In this document: piece by piece, positions 1-8,118 of the stretch
How positions within the stretch are numbered: the stretch's first letter is position 1
How the letters are laid out: every line of letters begins with the position of its first letter
Translations under genes and position numbers: made by a program
DNA from: Pseudomonadota bacterium
GTDB lineage: Bacteria > Bdellovibrionota_B > Oligoflexia > Silvanigrellales > Silvanigrellaceae
Assembly (NCBI GenBank): GCA_027490595.1
Contig: JAIXXU010000017.1
Coordinates: 1 to 10,244, forward strand
DNA: 10,244 bases
Reading direction: 5' to 3'
Notes under the pieces: generated by a model
What the model was told of the DNA's origin: nothing
What the model saw: only the letters and a program-made list of their open reading frames with translations
Databases searched by the model: none

Positions 1-201
1 GACGTAATTAAGCTATCTCGTCAAGCAACTTTTATTGTGAAACAAAATATTTTTCTTGCCATTTTTCTTAAGGTTTTATTTCTCGCATATACTTATTTTG
101 GTGATGCTTCTTTGTGGTTTGCCATCCTAGCCGATACTGGAACGACGTTAGGAGTAATCTTAAATTCATTGCGCCTATTAAAGGTAAAAAAATATTTTTA
201 A
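1..201 (+). CDS. Zn/Cd/Pb-type P1B ATPase, C-terminal 66 residues only (ZntA/CadA-like)
   Basis: Reading frame 1 is open from the first base to TAA at 199-201, so the start lies upstream of the window. The visible 66 residues are the last two membrane helices of a heavy-metal-translocating P-type ATPase of the inner membrane. They show the family order S-R-Q, then K-Q-N-I, a helix with Lys24, the G-D-A-S-L-W turn, A-D-T-G with Asp45, and N-S-L-R-L-L at the end. In P1B-2 pumps such as ZntA a Lys in helix 7 and an Asp in helix 8 (D-x-G) bind the metal, whereas copper pumps carry M-x-x-S-S there. The pump is therefore probably a Zn2+/Cd2+/Pb2+ exporter. This specificity is inferred from two residues, since the CPC and metal-binding N-terminal parts are not visible. 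The permease gene follows after 12 bases. Confidence 0.88.
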   Translation, partial: DVIKLSRQATFIVKQNIFLAIFLKVLFLAYTYFGDASLWFAILADTGTTLGVILNSLRLLKVKKYF

Positions 202-213
202 AAGGAAACAGCA

Positions 214-1653
214 TTGAAAAAAATCAAGACTGCTCCTCTAGTTTTGATCAATATGGGAGTCATCGCGGCTCTCTACAATCTTCCCACAATGGCGTTGATG
301 GGCTGGTCTTCGGTGACTTACTACCTTATAGCTATCCTTCTTTACTTTATTCCTTATACCTTGATTGTTTCTGAAATTTCCTCATCATACCCGAAAGAAA
401 GCGGTATTTATTTGTGGATCCGTGATGCCTATGGACCAAGGGTAGGTTTTATCGCAATTTACCTTCAATGGTTTCAAAATTTAATATGGTTTCCCACCAT
501 TTTATCGTTTATAACGTCCGGAATGAGCGAAATCATCAATCCACAGCTCGCTCATAGTAAAATATACAACATGCTAACGACCATTTTATTTTATTGGGTT
601 CTTACATTTACAAATATTTTCGGCGTGAGAGTTGTTTCTATCGTAAGTTCTATTGGGTCCGTATTAGGAATTGCCGTACCCGGGGTTCTTCTCATTGGTG
701 GAGGCTTGCTTCTTCTTTTTCAAGGGCAGTCTCATCTTCCTCCCTTTGAAGCATCTCTTTTGGCCGTGCGATTTGATGAATTCAAAAACCTTGCCTTTCT
801 TGTGGGAGTTGTATCGAGTTTGTCAGGACTTGAAATCAGCTGTGCCTTTGGAAAAAATATACATGAACCTCACAAAACTTTACCAAGAGCTGTTTTCATT
901 TCAAGTATTCTTGCTTTGGTATTATGTACACTGGGCTCACTCGCTATTGCCAGCATTCTTCCGCAAAAAAGTATTGATATTAACAACGGGGTAAGCCAAG
1001 CAATTGCCGAAGTTCTAAGAAGTTACGACCTTGAATTCCTAGCAAAAGTTGCTGTATTTTGCGTTATTTTAGGAGGTATTTCTGCCGCTAATATTTGGGT
1101 TTCTGGACCTTCATTTGGGTTGTCACAAGCAGCTGAAGATGGATGCATACCCTTAAAGTTAGCGCGCGTTAACAAAAATGGCATTAGTCTTCATAGCTTA
1201 GCCTTACAAGGCATTATTATTTCCTTATTTTGTGCAGCTTTTCTTTTATTGCCCTCTGTAGGTGCAGCCTACTGGATTCTAACAGTGATATCCGCACAAG
1301 TTTATTTGATTATGTATTTCATACTCTTTCTTGCTGCAAAAAAACTAAGAAGGACACGCACTGGATATAAGTATAAAATTGGAACCAAATATGCGACTTA
1401 TTTCTTAGGTGATGTTGGCAAATATTCATGCCTTCTATTTATTTTCCTTGGTTTTTTAGAACCTGCGGGAATTGACAGCAAAAACAGCTCAAGCATGACA
1501 AGAGTACTCTTACAAATACTCATTGTTGCTGTTTGTGTGTTAGTACCATGGTTTACAAGCGGTTATTACAGAAAAAAATTTATAAAAAGAAAGGAAACTG
1601 AAGAGGGAGGCAACCCTAGAGCTTCTCAGCTTTGGGAAGCAAAGTCACCATAA
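214..1653 (+). CDS. APC-superfamily amino-acid permease (GadC/YjeM-like)
   Basis: The protein has 479 residues and about 12 hydrophobic segments, the usual size for an amino acid-polyamine-organocation transporter of the inner membrane. Helix 1 has the broken N-M-G-V-I-A-A-L pattern (residues 13-20) that lines the substrate site in this fold. Residues 60-78 (P-K-E-S-G-I-Y-L-W and A-Y-G-P-R-V-G-F) match the family signature after helix 2. The C-terminus is a basic cytoplasmic tail. The overall look is closest to glutamate/GABA-antiporter-like permeases, but the substrate cannot be read from the sequence. The start is TTG at 214, supported by AAAGGAAA at 201-208, and no better ATG exists near the first helix. 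It probably shares a transcript with the upstream metal ATPase. Its last 12 codons overlap the end of infC on the other strand, so there is no room for a terminator between them. Confidence 0.88.
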   Translation: MKKIKTAPLVLINMGVIAALYNLPTMALMGWSSVTYYLIAILLYFIPYTLIVSEISSSYPKESGIYLWIRDAYGPRVGFIAIYLQWFQNLIWFPTILSFITSGMSEIINPQLAHSKIYNMLTTILFYWVLTFTNIFGVRVVSIVSSIGSVLGIAVPGVLLIGGGLLLLFQGQSHLPPFEASLLAVRFDEFKNLAFLVGVVSSLSGLEISCAFGKNIHEPHKTLPRAVFISSILALVLCTLGSLAIASILPQKSIDINNGVSQAIAEVLRSYDLEFLAKVAVFCVILGGISAANIWVSGPSFGLSQAAEDGCIPLKLARVNKNGISLHSLALQGIIISLFCAAFLLLPSVGAAYWILTVISAQVYLIMYFILFLAAKKLRRTRTGYKYKIGTKYATYFLGDVGKYSCLLFIFLGFLEPAGIDSKNSSSMTRVLLQILIVAVCVLVPWFTSGYYRKKFIKRKETEEGGNPRASQLWEAKSP

Positions 1654-2182
1654 GACGTTTGCCTTCGAGTTTTGGCGGCGCCTCTGTAACAACAATATCT
1701 GAAATACCAGCCATAAGCTCGCTTAGAACTTTGTGGCCTAAATCAAGGTGAGACATTTCCCGGCCGCGAAATTTAACACCAACGCGTACGCGAGCCTTTT
1801 CTGCTATCCAACGCTTGATGTGATTTTGCTTGGTCTCAATATCATGCTTGTCAGTATTGGGGGTTAAATTGATTTCTTTGACCTCAATTACAACTTGCTT
1901 TTTCTTAGCTTCATGAGCCTTTTTGCTTTGTTGATATTTGAATTTACCGTAATCAATCAAACGACAGACAGGAGGCTTGGCATCGGGCGAAACCTCGACT
2001 AAGTCGAGTCCGTATTCTTCTGCTTTCGCTAAAGCTTCGCGAATAGGGAGGACACCCAGCTGTTCCCCTGAATCAGAAATTACACGAACTTCAGGAACAC
2101 GAATACGATCGTTAACCCGAGGGCCATCCTGAGTAGGAACTTGCTGACCTCGGTTTTGTTGTGGATTCCCATTTTGACGCAT
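1616..2182 (-). CDS. infC: Translation initiation factor IF-3
   Basis: IF3 binds the 30S subunit, keeps it from joining 50S and checks the initiator tRNA-start codon pairing. The protein has 188 residues, close to the usual 170-180. The N-terminal domain spans about residues 22-85: V-N-D-R-I-R, G-E-Q-L-G, D-L-V-E-V-S-P, then P-P-V-C-R-L-I-D-Y-G-K-F-K-Y at 70-83. A Lys-rich linker follows. The C-terminal domain spans about 97-183, with V-K-E-I at 101-104 and K-F-R-G-R-E-M at 137-143. The first 20 residues are a Gln/Asn-rich extension. The start is an ordinary ATG at 2182, not the AUU used for autoregulation in E. coli. An AAGG at 2196-2193 sits 10 bases upstream, inside the preceding small gene, so translation may be coupled. 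The stop is TAG at 1618-1616. The usual partners rpmI and rplT do not follow; a permease gene on the opposite strand does. Confidence 0.97.
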   Translation of the reverse strand: MRQNGNPQQNRGQQVPTQDGPRVNDRIRVPEVRVISDSGEQLGVLPIREALAKAEEYGLDLVEVSPDAKPPVCRLIDYGKFKYQQSKKAHEAKKKQVVIEVKEINLTPNTDKHDIETKQNHIKRWIAEKARVRVGVKFRGREMSHLDLGHKVLSELMAGISDIVVTEAPPKLEGKRLMVTLLPKAEKL

Positions 2183-2185
2183 ATT

Positions 2186-2341
2186 TTATTTGCCTTGGTT
2201 GGAACTGCCCGAAATTGGATTGTTGAGGGCAAATAGGACAGGAGTTGTACCGACGCGAGCTAATTTGTTCTTAGCTTTTTTACCACCTTTGACTTTTTTG
2301 GCAGTACGACGGTTCTCAGTTTTATCGGTTGGTGATGTCAT
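2186..2341 (-). CDS. Small Lys-rich basic protein between rpmF and infC (51 aa), unknown function
   Basis: An open frame runs from ATG at 2341 to TAA at 2188-2186 and encodes 51 residues. A strong Shine-Dalgarno AAAGGG at 2354-2349 lies 7 bases before the ATG, the best ribosome site in this operon. The gene lies 33 bases after rpmF and 3 bases before infC, on the same strand. The first half is very basic (T-E-N-R-R-T-A-K-K-V-K-G-G-K-K-A-K-N-K at 8-26). The second half is hydrophobic then polar (R-V-G-T-T-P-V-L-F-A-L-N at 29-40, then a Gly/Ser/Asn tail). There is no signal peptide or membrane helix. Its charge and position between two translation genes suggest binding to rRNA or the ribosome, but this is inference only. 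I do not recognise a named family. Without homologues a chance frame cannot be fully excluded, though the ribosome site and tight spacing argue against that. Confidence 0.78.
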   Translation of the reverse strand: MTSPTDKTENRRTAKKVKGGKKAKNKLARVGTTPVLFALNNPISGSSNQGK

Positions 2342-2374
2342 GAAAAAACCCTTTAAAGAGCACTGGTAGTGAAT

Positions 2375-2569
2375 TTAACGCAAGCTGGAATTAAGAAAAT
2401 TCTTGTGAACGTAGCGACCCTTATAAAAACCGCAGCTTTCGCATACAGAATGTGGAAGCTTGTGAGCAGAACAGCTTGGACACTTAGAAAAATTTAAGGC
2501 ACTTAGAGCCAAATGTGCACGGCGCATATTGCGGCGAGATTTGGAAACCTTTCGCTTTGGAACTGGCAT
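2375..2569 (-). CDS. rpmF: 50S ribosomal protein L32 (bL32)
   Basis: L32 is a small structural protein of the large ribosomal subunit. The 64 residues begin with the family hallmark [13 protein letters not shown] (1-13), followed by R-R-A-H. A zinc ribbon of the C+ type follows: Cys30-x2-Cys33 and Cys43-x2-Cys46, ending in G-F-Y-K-G-R at 47-52. The tail of 12 residues after K-G-R is a little longer than typical. The start is ATG at 2569, preceded 5 bases upstream by AGAGGTG (2581-2575). The longer GTG-initiated frame from 2584 would bury that ribosome site inside the gene and is rejected. In many bacteria rpmF precedes plsX-fabH; here it heads an operon with a small basic gene and infC. Confidence 0.97.
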   Translation of the reverse strand: MPVPKRKVSKSRRNMRRAHLALSALNFSKCPSCSAHKLPHSVCESCGFYKGRYVHKNFLNSSLR

Positions 2570-2607
2570 ATGAACACCTCTCACGGAAAAAAATCAAACG
2601 ATTGACC

Positions 2608-2636
2608 TTCATATTAAAAGTCTATAGTTCTGTCAA
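2608..2636 (-). promoter_or_regulatory. Sigma-70-type promoter for rpmF-infC operon
   Basis: On the - strand a perfect -35 TTGACA (2636-2631) is followed by a 17-base spacer and a -10 of TATGAA (2613-2608). Transcription would begin near 2601, giving a leader of about 30 bases before the rpmF ATG. The match and spacing are good for a strongly expressed ribosomal-protein operon. No start-site data are available. Confidence 0.6.
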
Positions 2637-2639
2637 CAA

Positions 2640-2669
2640 TTATCATAAAACTTTAAAATCTGGTATCAT
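2640..2669 (+). promoter_or_regulatory. Possible extended -10 promoter for the alr operon
   Basis: A TGG-TATCAT element (2661-2669, -10 at 2664-2669) has an extended TGn and lies 18 bases after TTATCA (2640-2645, 4 of 6 matches to the -35 consensus). It would start transcripts near 2676, just upstream of alr. A TTGACC...TATAGT pair at 2603-2629 is an alternative, but its spacing of 15 is poor. The core elements of this promoter and of the divergent rpmF promoter lie within about 60 bases, so a shared regulator could act on both. Confidence 0.4.
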
Positions 2670-2698
2670 TAGCCAAGTCAAAAATCAGTTTTTATAAA

Positions 2699-3898
2699 AT
2701 GGAAAACATAGTCATGTTCCACGCCCATTGCTCTTCTTGGATTGAACTCAGCTCATCAGCATTTGAACAGAATATCTCATCCTACCGCAGCATCTTAGCT
2801 TCAAAGACACTGTTTGGCTGCGTGCTCAAAGGAAATGCCTATGGGCACGGCTTGGAAGAATGTCTTCAAATTGTTCACAATCACGTAGATATTCTTTTTT
2901 TTATTAACCCTATCGATGCATTAAACGTACGAAGACAAGAAAGCCTCCATCGCTGGCCCTCAAAAAGAATTGTGGTCATTGGTGCCATGAGCGCTAAAGA
3001 AGCAATCATGTGTGCTTTAGAGGATATTGAGTTAGCTGTGACTCATGAAAATTGGGAAAATATCCTAAGCGAAGCTCTGCAAGATGAAGTCTTTGAAAAA
3101 AGTGACAAAAAGTTAAAGCTTCATATTCATGTGGACTCTGGTTTAGGCAGAGAAGGATTCACCCTTGAAAACCTCTCTCAAAAAGTTATTTTTTTAAAAG
3201 ATAAAAAGAAGCTATTTATTCAGGGAATTATGACTCATTTTGCAAATACAGAAGACGTTACAGAGCAAACTTATGGGGAATTTCAGATAAATAATCTAGC
3301 GACAGCAAACGACATCATTGTTAGCACCCTTGGTCTGACCTACATGCCAGAAAGGCATGCCGCTCAAAGCGCAGCCTCTTTAATTATGCCAGACTGTTCT
3401 TTTGAAATTGCTCGCATTGGAATATCACTTTATGGACTTTGGCCTTCGCGAGAAACAAAAATTTCAACTAAAATTGTACGTGGACAAACGACGCAACTCA
3501 CACCCGTACTAGCATGGCGCTGTAAAAGTCAGTGCATCAAACAAATTCATGAAGGCAGTTACATTGGGTATGGATGCACTTTCCGGGCTCCCAAGCATAT
3601 GACAATTGCTGTTTTACCAGTCGGCTACTTCGACGGGTACCCTCGCCTTTTTTCTCATAAAGCCTTTGTTCTTGTCCAAGGCAAACGATGCTCTGTTCTT
3701 GGCAGGGTTATGATGAACCATATTGTCGTTGACATCTCAGATATAAAAAATCCAGGCCAAGAAATCACAGCCACCCTTATTGGCTCGGATGGACAAGAAT
3801 CTATTTCTGTGGAAACTTGTGCTTCCTGGGCCGAAACCATTAACTACGAAATCGTCTGTAGGCTGGGCTCACATATTAAAAGGGTAATTGTACCCTGA
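2699..3898 (+). CDS. alr: Alanine racemase
   Basis: A cytoplasmic PLP enzyme that interconverts L- and D-alanine for peptidoglycan. The 399 residues show the fold-type III barrel followed by a C-terminal beta domain. The PLP-binding lysine is Lys44 in V-L-K-G-N-A-Y-G-H-G (42-51; the usual form is V-K-A-N-A-Y-G-H-G). H-V-D-S-G-L-G-R-E-G-F (144-154) and R-I-G-I-S-L-Y-G (239-246) follow. The second catalytic base is Tyr291 in G-Y-G-C-T-F (290-295), then P-V-G-Y-F-D-G-Y-P-R (307-316). G-R-V-M-M-N-H-I-V-V-D (335-345) has Asn340 where most alanine racemases have Asp. No ribosome site precedes the ATG at 2699. The in-frame ATG at 2714 has GGA about 10 bases upstream and would still leave 8 residues before W-I-E-L, so the start is uncertain. 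There is no signal peptide, which argues against a periplasmic broad-spectrum racemase. Confidence 0.93.
   Translation: MENIVMFHAHCSSWIELSSSAFEQNISSYRSILASKTLFGCVLKGNAYGHGLEECLQIVHNHVDILFFINPIDALNVRRQESLHRWPSKRIVVIGAMSAKEAIMCALEDIELAVTHENWENILSEALQDEVFEKSDKKLKLHIHVDSGLGREGFTLENLSQKVIFLKDKKKLFIQGIMTHFANTEDVTEQTYGEFQINNLATANDIIVSTLGLTYMPERHAAQSAASLIMPDCSFEIARIGISLYGLWPSRETKISTKIVRGQTTQLTPVLAWRCKSQCIKQIHEGSYIGYGCTFRAPKHMTIAVLPVGYFDGYPRLFSHKAFVLVQGKRCSVLGRVMMNHIVVDISDIKNPGQEITATLIGSDGQESISVETCASWAETINYEIVCRLGSHIKRVIVP
3881..3896 (+). other. Hairpin spanning the alr stop codon
   Basis: AGGGTA-ATTG-TACCCT is a perfect 6-base stem with a 4-base loop covering the last codons of alr. It is followed by the palindrome ACCCGGGT in the 31-base gap before queA. 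No T-run follows, so it is not an ordinary intrinsic terminator. It may be an RNA-stability or processing element, or chance. Confidence 0.3.
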
Positions 3899-3929
3899 AC
3901 CCGGGTCCCTTCAATAAAGAGACTTATCC

Positions 3930-5090
3930 ATGCGCCGACAAGATTTTTTTTATTCGATCCCCGATGAACTTATTGCACAAAGTCCCACTCTAAAGCGTTC
4001 CCAAAGCAGACTATTAACCTGCCATGCCGAAAATCGATCCATCGATGATTTTGAATTTGAACAACTACCCGATGTTATTCGAAGAACATTTCCCTCCGAA
4101 AAATTTCCTCACATCCTTATGATCATCAATGATTCTCGGGTTTATCCTGCACGAGTGCGTATAAAACGAAAAACAGGAGCTCGAGGCGAAGTTTTTCTGT
4201 TAGAAACAAATCCAAAAAAAATATCTCTCTCCTGCCTTCTTCGACCGCTTAGCAAACTCAAACTAAATGAAGTCTTGTATAGCGATGAAGAAAATGGAGT
4301 TCCTCTGTTTGAAGTCACTCAATTGTCTCCTCCTAAAGTAAAAATTTTAGATCCCTGGACTTTAGAGCAGCTCCTGGACGAAAAAGGAGAAATGCCACTT
4401 CCTCCCTATATTTCTAGAGATCCTCAAAAACAAAAAGATAAAAAGTTTAATTTAATCGATAAAGAACGCTATCAAACAGTTTATTCAAAACTCGAAAACC
4501 TAGGTAGTAGCGCAGCACCCACAGCTGGACTTCATTTTACGGAAACAATTATGAGTCAGTGTGAACAAGCAGGTATTCAATTTGCCGCTGTTACGCTGCA
4601 CGTTGGCCTTGGAACCTTTCAACCAGTTCAGGAAAACCATATTGACAACCACATGATGCATAAAGAGTTGTATTGTGTAAATCAAAGTACTTTTGAAAAA
4701 ATATGGCTTTTTTTAAAAAATGAGTGGCCAATTATTTTCGTTGGCACAACTTCTTTTCGAACAATAGAAAGCTTTTTTCGAACTGAGTTTCATCCACAAA
4801 CAAAATTACAACCTGAAAATTTAACTACAAACAGTTTTGATAATCTCAAAAACAGGGCTGGCACGTGGCTAGAAACCAATCTATTTTATTACCCTGAAAA
4901 CAAAGAAGACAAAAAAAGGCCCCTTGTAGGCAATGGGATATTAACAAATTTTCATCAGCCAGAGAGTACATTAGTTATGCTAGTTTCTGCCCTGATGGGG
5001 TATTCTTTTTGGCAAGAGTTTTACTCTCACGCCATAGCTAAAAAATATAGATTTTTCAGCTATGGCGACTCAAGTCTCCTCATATTTTGA
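3930..5090 (+). CDS. queA: S-adenosylmethionine:tRNA ribosyltransferase-isomerase
   Basis: QueA transfers and isomerises the ribosyl part of SAM onto preQ1 at position 34 of tRNA, giving epoxyqueuosine. The protein has 386 residues and every family block is present: D-F-x-Y-x-I-P-x-E-L-I-A-Q-S-P (5-19), N-D-S-R-V-Y-P-A-R (67-75), P-L-P-P-Y-I (156-161), Y-Q-T-V-Y (181-185), A-A-P-T-A-G-L-H-F-T (195-204), H-V-G-L-G-T-F-Q-P-V (224-233), G-T-T-S-F-R-T-I-E-S (272-281), I-L-T-N-F-H (337-342) and Y-R-F-F-S-Y-G-D (373-380). It is somewhat longer than typical proteins of about 345 residues because of extra residues near 286-305 and 320-332. The start ATG has AAGAGA at 3917-3922, 7 bases upstream. It lies 31 bases after alr and 17 before tgt, the next queuosine gene, supporting co-transcription. 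A preQ1 riboswitch would not fit in the upstream gap. Confidence 0.96.
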   Translation: MRRQDFFYSIPDELIAQSPTLKRSQSRLLTCHAENRSIDDFEFEQLPDVIRRTFPSEKFPHILMIINDSRVYPARVRIKRKTGARGEVFLLETNPKKISLSCLLRPLSKLKLNEVLYSDEENGVPLFEVTQLSPPKVKILDPWTLEQLLDEKGEMPLPPYISRDPQKQKDKKFNLIDKERYQTVYSKLENLGSSAAPTAGLHFTETIMSQCEQAGIQFAAVTLHVGLGTFQPVQENHIDNHMMHKELYCVNQSTFEKIWLFLKNEWPIIFVGTTSFRTIESFFRTEFHPQTKLQPENLTTNSFDNLKNRAGTWLETNLFYYPENKEDKKRPLVGNGILTNFHQPESTLVMLVSALMGYSFWQEFYSHAIAKKYRFFSYGDSSLLIF

Positions 5091-5098
5091 CTCGATAA

Positions 5099-6385
<1,287 letters not shown>

Positions 6386-6404
6386 CACAAATCCAGGGGG
6401 TTTC

Positions 6405-7025
6405 ATGTTTTTAAAACCACGTTTATTTATCTGCACTCTTCTGACATCAGTATCTTCTCTTTTTATGTCATGCCAGTCACCAGACGTCATAAAAACAGAA
6501 GTGGTAAATAATTCGGATCGTTCATTACGAACACCCTCATGGGTTTTGTCTTCAAAAGATATGGCACTAGAAGGCTCGGACGCTATTTTTATTTATCGCA
6601 CCACCCTTGATGCCGACAATCGCCCAGATACCTGCCTTGCTATTGCAAAGACTCAAGCATCAAGTGAAATGATAAAATACATAAAAAACTCCATTACAAA
6701 TTCAGCGCAGGTTGATGATAGCAATGGAAAAAACGATCCTTCCTACTCCTCATTAATTGCCGTACTTTCTCAAGGGACACTGTCTGGAGCACAAGTAAGC
6801 GATACCTATTGGGAGCAAACCTTGCAAACAAATAAAGCGGGAATGTTACCTATCAGACAACTTATGTGTGCTGCTAAAATTAGCATTGATAAGAACTTAT
6901 TAGAAAAACAAATGCATGCAGCCATCACGGGAAGCAAAGGCGCAAATACTACAATAAAAGAAAAACTTATTAAAGCTCAACAAAACTTTATTGATAATAT
7001 TTCCCAAATTAATTCCTCTAAATAA
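6405..7025 (+). CDS. Putative outer-membrane lipoprotein, LPP20-like
   Basis: The 206-residue product starts at ATG 6405, preceded by AGGGGG. An in-frame ATG at 6315 lies inside tgt and is not used. The N-terminus is a lipoprotein signal: K-P-R, a hydrophobic stretch (7-21) and a lipobox L-F-M-S-C with the acylated residue at Cys23. Position +2 is Gln, so the protein should be sorted to the outer membrane by Lol rules. The mature part opens with R-T-P-S-W-V (42-47), followed by a strand, then a helix rich in Ala and Lys (L-A-I-A-K-T-Q-A-S-S-E). This order recalls LPP20/FlgT-N-like domains that begin with P-x-W-V and an Ala-rich helix. Two further Cys residues may form a disulfide. It is 19 bases after tgt and 12 before another LPP20-like gene. 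The function is unknown and the family assignment tentative. Confidence 0.75.
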   Translation: MFLKPRLFICTLLTSVSSLFMSCQSPDVIKTEVVNNSDRSLRTPSWVLSSKDMALEGSDAIFIYRTTLDADNRPDTCLAIAKTQASSEMIKYIKNSITNSAQVDDSNGKNDPSYSSLIAVLSQGTLSGAQVSDTYWEQTLQTNKAGMLPIRQLMCAAKISIDKNLLEKQMHAAITGSKGANTTIKEKLIKAQQNFIDNISQINSSK

Positions 7026-7037
7026 GCAGGCAACAAA

Positions 7038-8039
7038 ATGACAAAAAAAATTTTCTATTTTCTGTTCTTTCCACTTATTTTTGCTAACCCTAATTTTGCT
7101 TTGGCAAAAGAGGATAGCCCGGTTGCAAACGAAGAGGCCTGCACAAAACTCGCAGACATGTATTCAAAAAATAACTCCTTATTTGCAGGCTATGGAAATG
7201 GCTTAAATGCAACCGAAGCTCTAAAAAATGCACAAATTGATTTAGCAAGCCGCATTCGCCAACAAATCACGTCAGAATCCTCCGTTGATCAAAATGACAA
7301 TAGTACAAACTATTCCTCAAAAACAAAATCTATTGTCAATGAGATTCTGGTCGGCGCAAATGTGGTAAAAAGGTGCTCAGATCAAGATTCAGCTTCAGTT
7401 GTTGTTACCATGGATAAAGAACTTTTTTTTACAAATTTAGAAAAAAAACTTTCTTTGCTTCGTGACAAAGCTAAAAATTACCTTAATCAAATAAATAGCA
7501 ATAAAAATTCAGACGATGAAAACACAGCTAGACTCATCGACAAAGCAAAAAAATTTAGCCTGGAAAATCAATCTAAATTTGAATCCGACCTGGAACTTTG
7601 CAAAACGTTTAAGCACTGCAATCAAATTGAAGAAGCTAATATATTTATTGAACTTCAAAGCGCTTTTAATAGAAGGGGCGACACAGATGTTTATGAAATG
7701 ATACTTGATAAAAAACCAATCACTCAAAATTTCAAGGAAGAACTACAAACGCTCCTGGAACAAAGTGGCCTCAAAGTTACTAATATCATAGAAGAAAACA
7801 ACAAAGGAACACATTTACGTAAAATTCTTGCTTCTTGCCTTTCAAACCATGGAAATCAAGCGATAGCATCTTCGAGTGATCTTATTGTTGGTGTAAAATG
7901 CACTGTAGAAGTATACACAGGTAAAGAAAAAACAGCTCGTAAAACTTACTCTTGTACAGCAGTATCAGAAGGCAGATCTCATTCACAATTGGAAGATGCT
8001 ATTCACTCATGCCACGGCAGATTAAGCATAGAAGATTGA
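7038..8039 (+). CDS. Secreted LPP20-like protein, Cys-rich (333 aa)
   Basis: The protein has a Sec signal peptide with K-K at 3-4, a hydrophobic core of Phe/Leu/Ile (5-15) and a signal peptidase I site A-L-A at 21-23. The mature protein is therefore periplasmic or outside the cell. Residues 49-77 (F-A-G-Y-G-N-G, then A-L-K-N-A-Q-I-D-L-A-S-R-I-R-Q-Q-I) match the LPP20-like/FlgT-N pattern, in which a G-x-G strand is followed by an Ala-rich helix. A charged, probably coiled helical middle (about 130-215) follows. A second alpha/beta domain of about 215-333 has a K-P-I-T-Q-N-F start and S-D-L-I-V-G-V, reminiscent of domains that follow LPP20 modules in envelope proteins. Eight Cys residues lie in the mature chain, an even number fit for disulfides. 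A modest AGG at 7028-7030 precedes the ATG. It is the last gene of the operon and probably works with the lipoprotein before it. The actual role is unknown. Confidence 0.8.
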   Translation: MTKKIFYFLFFPLIFANPNFALAKEDSPVANEEACTKLADMYSKNNSLFAGYGNGLNATEALKNAQIDLASRIRQQITSESSVDQNDNSTNYSSKTKSIVNEILVGANVVKRCSDQDSASVVVTMDKELFFTNLEKKLSLLRDKAKNYLNQINSNKNSDDENTARLIDKAKKFSLENQSKFESDLELCKTFKHCNQIEEANIFIELQSAFNRRGDTDVYEMILDKKPITQNFKEELQTLLEQSGLKVTNIIEENNKGTHLRKILASCLSNHGNQAIASSSDLIVGVKCTVEVYTGKEKTARKTYSCTAVSEGRSHSQLEDAIHSCHGRLSIED

Positions 8040-8050
8040 GAGTCTTGACT

Positions 8051-8089
8051 TTCGTCCTGACGAAGCTATTTCTCGTTTAAATTTTTTTT
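8051..8089 (+). terminator. Weak candidate terminator after the alr-LPP20 operon
   Basis: TTCGT-CCTG-ACGAA (8051-8064) forms a 5-base hairpin 11 bases after the stop codon, and a run of eight T lies at 8082-8089. The gap of 17 bases between stem and T-run is larger than usual, so this is a weak candidate. An outer pairing of GAGA with TCTC (8071-8074) could extend the fold. The same hairpin could act on the - strand gene that converges here. Confidence 0.3.
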
Positions 8090-8118
8090 CAACGATAACT
8101 GAAGAAATAAACACAGTA

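Noticed and set aside
671..994. 107-codon open frame within the permease gene
   Set aside because: It is an out-of-frame shadow of a transporter with clear membrane helices; its Phe/Leu richness comes from the same codons.
2570..2584. GTG-initiated extension of rpmF by five residues
   Set aside because: It would place the AGAGGTG ribosome site inside the coding region, and L32 proteins begin at M-P-V-P-K-R.
3899..3929. preQ1 riboswitch ahead of queA
   Set aside because: Only 31 bases separate alr and queA, and no pseudoknot pattern with an A-rich tail over the ribosome site is present.
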